Of a DNA stretch of 64,000 nucleotides, positions 35,556 through 46,734 are shown in pieces. Numbering within the stretch: position 1 is the stretch's first letter; the number at the start of each line of letters is the position of its first letter. Origin of the DNA: Zychaea mexicana (taxonomy: Eukaryota > Mucoromycota > Mucoromycetes > Mucorales > Lichtheimiaceae); contig NW_026516759.1 of NCBI RefSeq assembly GCF_025766255.1, positions 62,001 through 126,000 of the forward strand, given 5' to 3'. The position numbers and the translations under genes were made by a program. A model generated the notes under the pieces. That model did no database searches, was not told where the DNA came from, and worked only from the letters and a program-made list of their open reading frames with translations.

Positions 35556-36403
35556 GGGATACGCGAACAACTCTCATGATAAACAACATACCACGAAAAT
35601 ACACCCAGGTAGGTTTCGTCCCCACCAACAAACCCTCTCATTGTCACTGCAATCCATCTCCATCTTCTGTGCTTACATACTATGCTTAATCTTTGACAAA
35701 TCCCTAACGGACCTTTTCTCTCTTATTCTATCTCATACTTGGTTTAGCAAATGCTCAAGGAAGAAATCGACGCTACCAACAAGGGAACGTACGATTTTTT
35801 ATTTCTGAGTTTCGACTCAAGGCGCAATCGCAACGTTGGATACGCGTTTGTGAACTTCATCAACGTTGGGTAAATGCTTCATTATATTTTTTCACTGCTG
35901 CTGCTGACATCAACGTTGCTCTGATTGTCAAGTGGAGTTTCCCACTAATCACATATGAGTACATGTACTATATATAGCTCGGTAATTACATTCGCCAAAA
36001 ATAGGATTGGCAAACGCTGGTATGTATTATCGCATCGCTTGTTCTTCTCTCTCCTTTTGCACCTTCCAAAAATTAATGTACTCAATTTCTCAATGACATA
36101 TTGGCAACAACATCAATGACAAACAGGAACCGCTTCAATTCTGAAGACCGATGCTCCATTGAGTACGGCAACACGCAAGGAACAGTGGCACTAGTACGAA
36201 AGTACAAGGATGAAAGGGTCGTCGGAGAAGACCACGGCCCCAAGCTCTACATCACGAGTGGCCGCCACATCGGGGAAGAAGAGGCAAGTTTCCTTTTTTC
36301 TTTTTCACGTGCTTTTGTTAGTTGTTCTGCTCTAACACATTTTTGGTGCTTTGTTTTGATGTAGCCCTTCCCCTTCCCCGTCACAATGTTTATGCTTTTC
36401 TAA
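35556..36403 (+). CDS. Mei2-type C-terminal RRM (RRM_2) gene fragment
   Basis: Exons 35556-35608, 35748-35869, 35978-36019, 36127-36283 and 36365-36403 join in frame. RNP-like blocks match the Mei2 third RRM: DTRTTLMINNIPRKYTQQML, NKGTYDFLFL, RNRNVGYAFVNFINV, RIGKRWNRFNSEDRCSIEYG and ALVRKYKDERVVGEDHGPKL. It ends PFPFPVTMFMLF. The fourth intron is GC-AG (GCAAGT). Mei2 proteins bind meiotic RNA in the nucleus. The N-terminal RRMs of full Mei2 were not found, and the 5' exon is unclear. This looks like a captured 3' gene piece with introns retained, meaning DNA-level capture. It could still be expressed from the TATA box at 35119. Confidence 0.75.
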
Positions 36404-37255
36404 AAAAACTTAAAAATTTACAAAAAAAATAAAAATACATTTATACCTTTGCTTATACAATTTGAAAAGTACGAATAGCATTTAGTTGGATTAGTAGCTC
36501 CATGTATACAGCAGCAGGTACATCCAGCTGGCTTAGAGCTTTCTTTCTAAAGGGCAAATGATACAACGTCAAATAGAATTTCGGAATACATGAGCGATAG
36601 AAGGATAGCGTCACACTGTATAAAATAAAAGAGCTACTGTACGTGCAAACAATTAAATCATGTTCATGCAGTGTGGCACGTAAAAATAAGCTTATATGAG
36701 GCAAGGTTGGCTGTAACATTTAGGGGCTTACATAGCCTTTTGGGTGGCCAAAACGTAAATCCATGAGACGGTCTTGGAATATGATTTTTGAGAGTGATAG
36801 CTGCAATGGGTGGGTAGTCATGGTTGGAATCGCTTCGAACGTCCTTTGCCGATTTCTGTTTTCCTTAAATGGATAGTTTTAACGTTAAGTGTGATAAACC
36901 GTTGGCCTGTGCGTATACAGCACGCATGCCGAAGTTTTAAGATAGTCCAAGTCAGGGGAGGTCGAATATTATAATAAACTGTTAGCTTCCGAAATATAGA
37001 TGAACAAGCCCATAACCGCCTACGTCATGATGATGGTGTAAATTCACCGTACTTGAAACAAGCGGTACTGGACAATTGTATTATGGACGAGGTCTCATAA
37101 CATGTAATTAACTACAGGAGTAATTCGGCTGAGCACAAGATATATACGTAAGTATCACTGTTCGTTTCTATGCCATATTTATCATCAAGGTTAAAGATAT
37201 CATTTCTACACATATATAACAGCACATTACGTCTTGTTTCATCAATTTATCAGTA
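36404..37255. other. Element-2 interior, no gene seen
   Basis: No supported ORF. An A-rich stretch follows the RRM gene stop, which may contain its polyadenylation signal. Confidence 0.4.
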
Positions 37256-37561
37256 TTACTGTGGCGTATGGTCAGGATTCCATCCACCCGAAGACGGTGG
37301 GTAAGATGGCAGTTGTTGATGTTGCTGGTGCTGTTGTTGGCTCTGCAAGATCTACGCCAACTGGCTTAATGCAGCAGCAGGATCTGTGATGGCTGCCTGT
37401 TGTTGTGGTTATTGCTGAGGGTCAACACCAGCGGTAGATGAAAGTGGACCTGGTGGTGGTGGTGGTTGTTATGACATGGTCGCAGGCGGGATAGGCTGCA
37501 CTTGCTGCGTTGGAGGTGGTACTGGCTGTTGATAGTGCTGTTGTTGCTGTTGTGCTGCCAT
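37256..37561 (-). pseudogene. Gln/Pro-rich gene fragment with three nonsense codons
   Basis: Reading from the ATG at 37561 gives MAAQQQQQHYQQPVPPPTQQ, a Pro-rich middle, DPAAALSQLA and SSGGWNPDHTPQ, then TAA at 37258-37256. Three in-frame stops interrupt it (TAA, TAA, TAG). Each sits in a Gln-rich context and could come from CAA or CAG by C to T. It resembles the low-complexity C-terminus of an RNA-binding or splicing protein, but the family is not identifiable. Confidence 0.55.
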
Positions 37562-38415
37562 TTGAGTCTAGAAAAATTACACACACATACGTGAATATAT
37601 GACGTAGAAAAACACTGAATGAGCGTGGTTTTTCTTCCTTTTAAGGCTAAATGTACGCCTGCCAACGAGAAGTGTATATATTTGATCCAAGAAGGCAATC
37701 ACGGCTACTCTGAGCATTATCAAGAGACGTAAGAATTCCCAGTATAGCAACTGATTTTCTTTCCGCACGTTTCTCGATGGGTTGTTCTGATATGTCACAT
37801 TAAAATATGGCGTGCTATAGACTGGACCCTGAGAACTAAAAGCAAGGCGACCACAAGGAGTAAGTATATATAGCTGGGAGTGGCTATTCGTTGCAGCATG
37901 GTGACTAAAGATCAAACAGAGGTTTCAACTTTGGTAAGGCCCACACTCCAACTCAGTTTTTTTTGGAATTTCAAGTCAGCCACCAGAGACACTATACTAC
38001 GCACTAAGTGGCTGTGTAGTATAACAACAGCCTGGTTTACAGCACGATACTACAGGCTTATCTTCGCTCCAATCAGTGAAAAAATCTACTGTATATTGAT
38101 GTGGATTGACTTTAAATATCACAAGCTATTGGCTAAAGTTTATTATTGTCAGCAAGATGATGAATGGACTATCATGAGAGGAATACCGGTTGGATTTATC
38201 AGCATGGACACTGCAAGAGAATGATGCTAACCGTCCAGGGATGGAAGGTTCCATGAAAAAAAACCACTTTTCTACATATTGCAGGTAGAGAAGCTGAGAT
38301 AATATAACAGAAAAGGCTACAGTACATAGCGTGTCATTTTATATAGTGTGCGTGCGGACATAGCAGTAGTAATTTCATAGTTATTTATCAATCAGAGCTT
38401 GATTAACATTGTTTT
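37562..38415. other. Element-2 right interior
   Basis: A 114-residue ORF at 37880-38224 exists but has no recognisable motif and is not supported. Otherwise AT-rich sequence up to the right inverted repeat. Confidence 0.35.
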
Positions 38416-38498
38416 CTGAAAAAACGGATTTTGGTTTGGTTACATGATTAACCGTTCGGAGAAAGTAATTACCGAAATCCGTTTCCGTGATTTTTTTT
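38416..38498 (-). repeat. Right inverted repeat of element 2
   Basis: Reverse complement of the left repeat. Shared words are CCGTTCGGAGAAAGTAATT and CGAAATCCGTTTCCGTGATT. GATAAAATC follows at 38517-38525. Confidence 0.85.
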
Positions 38499-38979
38499 GA
38501 AACGGCTAGGTAGGCGGATAAAATCTTTTATACACAAAATAGAAAAATAATGCGGGTTACACGTTGACACCTGAAGAAAGTGACTTAGGTCAATGTTGTC
38601 TAGCAACAGTACAAGTACTATACTACAGATGAATTAATGCAGAGCTTCTTACCGTTAGACACCATCATCATCCTTGTTGGCTGCTGATCCTAACATTCTA
38701 CATAACAGCTAAAATATCTTTCTGGAACGAAACATGCTACTATGCCACTGTTTGAACGGTGGCAGCTTGTTACCAAAGATGCTGCTACTGTTATGACTTA
38801 CTAAAATATTGTCATAATAACAGATATACGATATGTACTTATTTCTAGAATTAATTAATGTCTTGCTGTAGGTTTTGGCACTACGAGTACTACTGCATGA
38901 AGCTGCATATGTCTACGTAGTTCTTCATATACAGTATTTCCGATCCCAGACGCATGACGTCCCGCGGGCGCTATAGCGC

Positions 38980-38987
38980 TATATAAA
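38980..38987 (+). promoter_or_regulatory. TATA box of second GNAT gene
   Basis: TATATAAA about 45 bases before the ATG at 39032, downstream of a GC-rich palindromic word (GCGCTATAGCGC). Confidence 0.5.
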
Positions 38988-39031
38988 GGGGTACATGCTG
39001 CCGATTAAAATCAATCAACGTTTCTTTCTAA

Positions 39032-39751
39032 ATGGTGCCCGAACGGTTGGATACCATATACGTACGTAAGACAACATCTGACGATGTGAAGCATACGCAA
39101 AGTATAGTCGACATGGTGAACAAAGCATTTGGCGGAAGAGGAAGTACGAAGTGAAACAGTGATCTGTAATGGAAAATATACCATTTTCTATACATAACGA
39201 GCTCAATGACATATTAATTGATGGAAAAAATAGATGGATGGGTGTCTAACAAGGATATCGTTTCCGGCGACAGAATTACATCTGAAGACATCAAGCGATT
39301 AATCGCTGAAAGTGATGGGAAAACTTCAGCCCTTTTTTGTGCATTTAGGAAACGCTCAACGAACGGGACTCACGATAACAGTCAAGGAACCGAAGAAGAT
39401 GAGATCGTTGTGGGTGCAACGTCGGTAGGGCCAAACGAAGATGGTAGCAGCAGTAACAATAAGGACGCTTGTCTTTTGCACAATTTTGCCGTTTTACCAG
39501 AGCTACAGTCCTCTGGAGTCGGTCACATGTTGACACGAACGACGCTAAACTATGCCAAGAACGAACTGGGATATAATGTTGCGTATTTGCGTATTTTTGA
39601 AGAAAAAACAAAACTGCGAGCTTGGGTTTGTCAAGTATTTGGCTTTCAAGAAGTTGGTACTTTTGATTATCCCCAGCCACATCGTCTCAAAACAAAATCT
39701 CACTACATTATTCTTAAAAAAGAACTCTCATGTACCAATAGCTCATTATAG
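39032..39751 (+). CDS. GNAT-family N-acetyltransferase, second paralogue
   Basis: Exons 39032-39143 and 39234-39751 (donor GTACGA, acceptor ATAG) give 209 residues. The start MVPERLDTIYVRKTTSDDVK parallels the first GNAT (HIRKATPDDIYL), and both share TQSIVxxVN and the intron position. Motif A is FAVLPELQSSGVGHMLTRTT, which keeps G-x-G but has Gln-Ser-Ser for the usual basic triplet. NYAKNELGYNVAYLRIFEE and WVCQVFGFQEVG follow. It is an intact paralogue, strongly diverged from the first. It lies outside element 2 and close to the acyl-CoA synthetase pseudogene. Confidence 0.8.
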
Positions 39752-39859
39752 TTTTGTTGATAACGAATACAGCATGTAAAACTCGTTGCGTCATTATAAA
39801 GCTCAACATCATGTCGATTCTTGTCTGATTATTTATTTAGCTGCTTTGAAGGATATAGA

Positions 39860-42012
39860 CTAGTGATGAATAGAAGGAGCTATCTTTCTTAACACACGCC
39901 GCAGAGTCTTTCCAGGTACAGTTTTTGGAAGTTGATCACAAAATACTACATTATGAATATGCTTGTAGGCAGCAACTTTCTTTGCTACGAGTTGCTTCAG
40001 TGCCGTGACTATTTCTTCGCTTCCCTTTACCCCCTGTATTAGCACTATGTAGGCGCAGGGAACTTCACTAGCTTACTCTAGATCATAATGAACAATACCG
40101 CGCTATCGGCAACATCCGTATGTTTTAGCTGTATAACAAATAGCACAACTCCTTAATACCACCAGAGTCAACCGTGAAACGAAGAAAAAGTGTAGTCTCC
40201 CACGTAAGTGACATTAAGTGATTACACCATCAACCGAACCACACGACTTCCATCACCATCACCATATCTGTCACGTACAAGCAAGTCTTCCAGTGCAGCA
40301 GGGGCAACCTATACACAAAAAGTGGATCAAGTCATAACTAAGTATATACATATAGCAAGTATGGCCTCTGGTCATTAATTATCAAAAGAGAAGTTTGGCA
40401 CCAACCTGAAAACCTTTGTACTTGATTAACTCTTTGATGCGATCAACAATAAAAATATGTCCGCTTTCATCAATCATTGCTTTATCTCCGGTATGGTAAT
40501 ATCCGTTAGAATCGATGCACCGTGCTGTTTCTTCCGGACGATTTAGATATCCCTGGGTTAATGAGCATATATGAAAGAAGTGTATATTTACAAGCACGAT
40601 ATAATACCACACCGTTGTTGGTATTTCGTATTATACAAAAGGCTGACAAGATGAAGAATCATTTCTACTACTGTACATGTCCATACCTTCATGATGTTTG
40701 GTCCCTTCACCAGTAGCTCCCCACGGCTATCAAATCCTACATCAAGTAATTCATAGAATCGGTGAATTCTATGCATAGCAACCCATTATATATCGGCATT
40801 AGCAAGTGAAATTTTGTTCTGTATGCACCATTTCCTTTTTCATCAACTACTCTGGCTTGTATTCCAGGCACAAGCACCCCTGCTGAGCCTACAGTAAACG
40901 ACGACGAGGTTATATACCGTACGCCGACAGTCAAGTGTTTCGATTTTACCTTTAGCAAGATCTTTTTCTCGCTGAACACAGATAATTCCCGATCCTTCTG
41001 TCAAACCATATGCTTGCTTTACTACGACTCCTTTGAGCCGTTCTTGGAACTGTTGTATTAAGTCAGGACCAGCAGGTGCTGCACCAGTTAACACCGCTTC
41101 CAATGAAGACAAATCATATCGATCAACGGCACGGTCTCTTGCTAAAGAAAGCAGGATAGGTGGGACCACATATGTAAAGGTAATTCTGTATTTTTGCACA
41201 GCCTCACAAAAAAGCAAGTTTTTAGACCGTTGAAGCACATAAATGGCGGCCTTCATGAAAGCATATAGTCAGCCCGGAAATATGGTAGAAAGGAGTTGCG
41301 GACAGAACACAAGATGTCGGTTTTCGGTAGTATCATACCCAGATTCTACAGCCGAATATTGGTGTATGTTGGACATGATGTTGCCGTGCCTATAAACATA
41401 AATAGATAATATTGACAGTCAATAATGCTGCGTGACACCGCTAACGTTTGATAGTACAATTATAATTTTGAGGCAATTGTATTTCCGTTGACATTACATC
41501 TTTGCTCTTTCCTATAACGCGATACGGAAAAACACTTACAAATTAGTAATTGAGCACTGAGATAAGTTTTGGCCCAGATTCCCTATATACATTACATGTA
41601 GTCCCTGATGAAAAGCAAAGGAACGCAACAGTATCTAGTACTTCCTTTACAGATTTGAACTTGAATGGTTTTATTATATGCTCGCCAATCAAAGCTCTTG
41701 AGAAAGGCTGAATTCCTTCAACCATTTCGTCTCGAAAAACAAAAATAGATGACTTCTCCAACCCTGCACTTTGTGCTGCAAGGAGTGCCTTATCAATATT
41801 AGACGCATGTGATATGAAGAACCTTGACGCTTGTTTTTCGAATTTGGTACACCAACTCCTCTACTGTATACGATGGATTCGATGGGCTGACAATTCCACC
41901 TAAAAAAATAAAGTTTTTATCTCTAAGAAGCAAATTCGGATGGTAACAAAAAGTCAAAAAATTATAGTTGCCGACCTGTTATCAAAGTACCACATACTGG
42001 CACCGCATACAT
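39860..42012 (-). pseudogene. 4-coumarate-CoA-ligase-like acyl-CoA synthetase pseudogene
   Basis: Minus-strand remains of an AMP-forming ligase. From 5' to 3' these are YAVPVCGTLIT and GGIVSPSNPSYTVEELVYQ (frameshift follows), ISHASNIDKALLAAQSAGLE, the P-loop AFLCFSSGT, HGNIMSNIHQYSAV (second frameshift after LLSTIFPG), YVVPPILLSLARDRAV, LTGAAPAG, QAYGLTEGSG, GYHTGD-type [27 protein letters not shown] and PKTVPGKTLRRVLRK with the catalytic Lys. The order matches 4CL and peroxisomal CoA ligases. The first 70 or so residues are missing, and at least two frameshifts are present, so it is unlikely to be functional. Its 5' part is duplicated at 20868-21284. Confidence 0.8.
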
Positions 42013-42944
42013 AGTCAACCTATTTTTGTAATACGAGTGTCCGAATATTATGCGTTTAGTGTTTATGTAAAGTTGCATATATATAGTAGTATGCCTACCG
42101 GCGGCTCTTGTGCACCTTCATAAAAGATCTTTTAAAGGGATGCGCCGCATATATCATTCACCCTAAAAGTTTCTATCGATAACGATCACCTGATCATATG
42201 TAGTCAAAACAGACGTGATCCGCTCTATGGGATGAGAGAGAATAGCACTGTTGACCACAAATTAGTGATGGGATATACGCAGAATCAATTGCTGAACGAA
42301 ACAAAGTCATGCGAGCATTAATAAAAGCTGATGCGAGAGTTTTATAATGCAGGCGTTGTGGTTAGGGGCTCGTCCAATAATCTCCACTCTAACAGCTGAC
42401 GGTCATTGAGCTGAGAATATAAAATACAACGAACGTAATTACAAGGTAGATCATAAAGTGTCATTCTAGACCGCCTCGTCGTCAATTTCAAGGCAAAACG
42501 TGAGTTTGTGCATTCATCGGGCGCGCAAAACAAGCAGTATCACAAGCCAATGTTTCAATAGATTACTTCAACGCCATTGTCTATTCGTGCCCTTAATTTA
42601 CAAGCACTGTATTAGTGCATGTGCCTGATCTCGGTAACTCATGATGATCAAAACTTACACAGTACGAGAAATGCATAAAGACTGTGACGGCTTGTGCATC
42701 TCGTACTCCATTTACTATAATAAAGAAGCTAAGAAAGAAATTTGATTGTTTACAATGATGCAATGATTTTCAATAAAACATCCCAATTCAAATATTGGAG
42801 TTTTCGGTCTATTCAATATCGGTAAACCAAAGACCATCCATTTTGGCACCCATTATCAAACAAGCCTCATCTGAAGACGCATTATGTATGATATTTAAAT
42901 GAGGCGTTCAGCGAGACAGAGGAAGTCAAACGACGGTATTAAAA
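42013..42944. other. Cargo right border, copy 2
   Basis: Copy of 21285-22213. No supported gene. Ends GTATTAAAA at the left end of MULE-C. Confidence 0.5.
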
Positions 42945-43280
42945 GGCTTTTGATACGGACACCCCCTTCTATATTTAATCCTCATCAGGTTACACACATC
43001 CTATAAATATATACTTGTGGGGGTGTCCGCAAGGATGTGTTCACTGGATTTGTTCACTTGTTATTGTTATCATACATCTTTCGATATATAACAAAAAGGA
43101 ACCATAAAAAGTACATGAAAAACATTCCTTAATGCTTTTCAAACTCTCTAGGGTGTCTCTACGGATGTGTTTATGTGCAGTAGTTTATACAAGTATACAA
43201 ATGCTCCTCAATAAACAGTATACTTTGATAATATATCTTCAACTTTCTACCTACGTTTATCATCCTGCTATCCCAACACT

Positions 43281-45699
43281 ATGGAGCAATTGATTGACAC
43301 TACTTATACCGGATCAAATAAGCAAATTGTGAAAGCAATCAACGAGCAAGCCAGAGAATACAACTTTGCGGTTTCAACTAAACGAAGTGAGAAGAACGTA
43401 AATATCGTGATCCAGTGCGTACATGGTGGAAGCTATCGCAATACACATGGAGTAACTGAAGAAACGCGGGGACGCCAAACAGCGACGAAAACGACCGACT
43501 GCCAATGGACCATGAACCTAAGGTGGTCCGAGAAGGATAAGCACTGGAAAGTAACGAAGGTCAGCAACGACAATGAGCACAACCACTCCCTCGACAAGCC
43601 TCCTCAGTATTACCACCAACACCGCACGCCAACTCTCCACGCCGAGCAGCAAATATTATCATTGACAGATAATTCCGTCAGGCCCCTCATGATACATCGA
43701 GAAGTCCAGAACCACAAAGACGGCGCAATTATGACCATGAGGGATCTATACAATTTTCGTGCGCAAATATTCCGTGAGGATAATCATGGCGGCTTCAATA
43801 GGATATTCGAGTTCCTCATTGGTAACAACTATATCACTAGATATAAGCCAGACGGCACAGGTAAAAGTCTCGACGCCCTTTTTTTTACCCATGAAACGAG
43901 TATAGCAAAAGCACGACGATTCAATGAGATCATTGCTATCGATGCGACGTACAAAACGAGCAGAACCAATATGCCTCTTGTCAATGTTGTTGGTGTCAGT
44001 CATCTCGGTGCATCAAAGCTCAAGAACGTGCTTATTGCCTCTGCTTTCTTGGTAAACGAGAAAGAAGAGTCGTACACCTGGCTCCTTCGGACTATGCGAC
44101 AAGTCATATGGCCAGAAGGAAACGTACGCATCTTCATTACGGACAACGAAAGAGCTTTAATCAACGCCATCGAGTCAACTTTCAAATATGCAGAGCATAT
44201 ACTACTTTGCGGGTGGCATATGGAGCAGCATTTACGTAGCATTTTCAGTACTTGCTTTCCACCGAACAGCGAAGAGATAGGCGAAGCCAAAGCTATCATT
44301 AAGCAAATGGTTTATGTTGGTAAAAAAGACGAAGCGACTTTCCAGGCTGCCATTGACGCTTATAAGTGTCTGATCGAAAAAGGTGCTCTTGCGTATGCCA
44401 ACGAAAACCATAAGCGATCCAACAAAAAGCACAAGAAAACAAAGTCCAAAGCGAAGCATCATGACGACAGCAGCAATAGCGAGAACGACAGAGATACTGA
44501 AGATGATGCAAGGTCTGCAATAAGTTTGCTGGCAAACGAAAAGAAAGAGAAAATGATGGACTATCTCAACGGGTATGTTAACTACCTTTATCCAATATTT
44601 GACTGAGGCTTTTGCCGAGTTGTGCTCACCAGCTGTATTATATTATATTATATAGCTGTCTTGAATATAAGGAGAAATGGGGTGCTTGTTATGCTGGAAG
44701 ACTTTTAAACATGGGAATGAGGGCATCATCGCGTGTTGAAGGAACACACTGGCGCATCAAAGATACAATGCAAACGACCGGAAGCTTGTTTAAAACGGTC
44801 AAAGCAATTGATCGTGTCATGCGTAAATCGGTATGTACTACACCCTTTGTTTTCGAATTGAAAAGTTAATGTGTTAACAGATATGCTAATCAAAATTTTG
44901 TACTAGTTGGCTGATGAAGAGACTCAGTTTTTGCAAGAAAGACATAAAATGCCACTGTATGGAAAGCATGAATCGGCTGCGATGCAAGAGCTCTTTGGCA
45001 CTATTTCGTTTTTTGCTTTGAATCGACTCCGAAGGGAGCTCAAACGAGCTTGGGATAACTGCGATAAATATCAACTTGACTCAAGCGAGTGCTGGTGTGG
45101 TACCACGCTAAACTATGGACTGCCGTGTCAACATAATATCGCACGAAAAGGGTTCAGTATAAGCTTGTCGGATATCCCTGATCGATGGCGTTTGGAATAT
45201 GACAGAGGTATAATTTTCTGCTATAGTAATACTGTGATTATACTATGCGCCTGTAATATACTTCATATCCTAATATGAGAGTTATTTATCCACAGATAGC
45301 TTCCAAAAGGTGTATACTCCTGAAGCAATTGTATTAGAGCAACAGAACATGGTACTACAGAAGCTGCATGATGTACTCTACAATATGCGGTCGGATCAGC
45401 AAAAATCCGATTTACTTAGCAGTATCGATGGGACTATCGACGAATATACAATGAGTATCGACATTAGCGACATCGAATTACCAAGCAATGTGAAGACGAA
45501 AGGACGCCCTGCTAACACAAGAAATGCACGATTACCGTCAAAGTTCGAACTCGATGAAAAGGATAGCCAGCAACGCTTTCAAAATAGAAATGCCAACGAG
45601 TCAGAGGAACTCTCCGAAGGCAGCAACACTGAGGATGATAACATCTACATTTTTCCTCAACAAGGGAAAAGAAAGGATCCGGAGATGAACTTCCTTTAA
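43281..45699 (+). CDS. MULE transposase (FAR1-like, DDE, SWIM), MULE-C
   Basis: Exons 43281-44572, 44656-44830, 44907-45207 and 45296-45699 join in frame, 723 residues. The N-terminal FAR1/WRKY-GCM1-like DNA-binding domain (residues about 20-110) has Cys in VIQCVHGG and DCQWTMNL and HxH in NEHNHSL. The MULE catalytic core has Asp in IIAIDATYKT, Asp in IFITDNERAL, CGWHMEQHL, and Glu in SRVEGTHWRIK from exon 2. A Lys/Asp-rich stretch lies before exon 2. The SWIM zinc finger is CWCGTTLNYGLPCQHNIARK. An acidic C-terminal linker ends at TAA 45697-45699, before the OTU exon. It probably cuts and inserts MULE ends in the nucleus, and is the only one of the three copies with no break in the transposase domains. 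Confidence 0.88.
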
Positions 45700-45807
45700 A
45701 GCACGAAAAAAAGGTACGTGCTCTTCTGATGGAGTTCTAGCTAACAAATACTTGCAGCTATCATGATTTTTTGTAACCAAACTAAGTTGATAAACTATTT
45801 ATTGTAG

Positions 45808-46465
45808 ATCCAAAAAAGATTTTGTACCCAAGCTGAAGTTCTTCGTTCATCCAAACATCCCTCGCAAGTTCATTGAAACAACTGTCGACATTATGTCTGA
45901 TGGCTTCTGTGGCTTCCGCACAATCGCACATCATGTACACGGCAATCAAGAGGCTTTTATGTTGGTCAAGCTACAAATGCTGGAGTGCTTCAAGATAAAC
46001 AAGGATATATATCAGCAGCACTATGTATTTATGCGTGTAGATTTACAGCGCATTGAAACATCACTATCTTACGCACTTGATGCACCACGACCCCCAGAAT
46101 CGTGCCCATCGGATTACTGGTTCCTTGCGCCTGACTTTGCACAGATCGCTGCAGACACTTATCAACGACCTCTTGCAATTTATCCAGACAATGATAAGAA
46201 AAAGCCAGACTCTGACGAATACGCTTATGAGCCATCTCTAATTTTGCCAATGCAAGGTCCATCGTCCGACAACAAGAATCCTCTCCCCATCATTATGCAG
46301 CATCTGAATAACAATCATTGGGCTACCATCGATACAAAAGGACACATTATCAAGATGGACTGGCCGATTATCAACTCGATGTGTATAAAGGCATACCGAT
46401 CAATGGGTAATATTGATAACCTGCGTAAAACAAAGTGGCCCTTATCTGCAGATAAAAAAGCGTGA
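45808..46465 (+). pseudogene. OTU-type cysteine protease segment of MULE-C, frameshifted
   Basis: Downstream exon of the ancestral fusion, after an intron ending ATTGTAG. It has the OTU catalytic Cys in DGFCGFRTIAHHVHGN and His in MQHLNNNHWATID, the spacing expected for OTU deubiquitinases. An extra base near 46439-46441 shifts the frame, giving the end WPLSADKKA in place of the WRYLQIKKRDDEK tail of A and B. Separated from the transposase by TAA at 45697-45699. Confidence 0.75.
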
Positions 46466-46734
46466 CGACGAAAAGACAGTGCGTGCTGGACCCTTTACAC
46501 TAGATTAATCATTCTACTACTTCCTGTACAGTAATTCTAATTCCCTCTCTTCTCGAACACCACTCTCTACATTTCATTGTTAATTGATATATTCTGGCAT
46601 GTGTTAAACAGCGATGTTGATAAGATTTACATAATACCTTAAAGGAGCATTATATTTTACATCACTTTGATTTATGGCTCTCCCTTTATATGGTATAGCA
46701 AATAACAGAACACACCACTTAGGTATACTCATAA

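Larger units (their letters stand above)
30665..38525. mobile_element. Nested element 2 (second MULE-like transposon with captured sequence)
   Basis: Inverted repeats of about 80 bases at 30679-30758 and 38416-38498 share CACGGAAACGGATTTCGG and ACTTTCTCCGAACGGTTAAT. The nine bases GATAAAATC occur outside both ends (30665-30673 and 38517-38525), a plausible target duplication, although about 15 extra bases lie between the right repeat and its copy. Contents: transposase (30798-32287), LINE ORF1 remnant, Mei2-type RRM gene fragment and Gln-rich pseudogene. Confidence 0.7.

Noticed and set aside
36453..36719. Minus-strand 88-residue ORF inside element 2
   Set aside because: No motif, no promoter, typical random ORF in AT-rich sequence.
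37880..38224. Plus-strand 114-residue ORF inside element 2
   Set aside because: No recognisable domain; composition and position do not support a gene, though it cannot be fully excluded.
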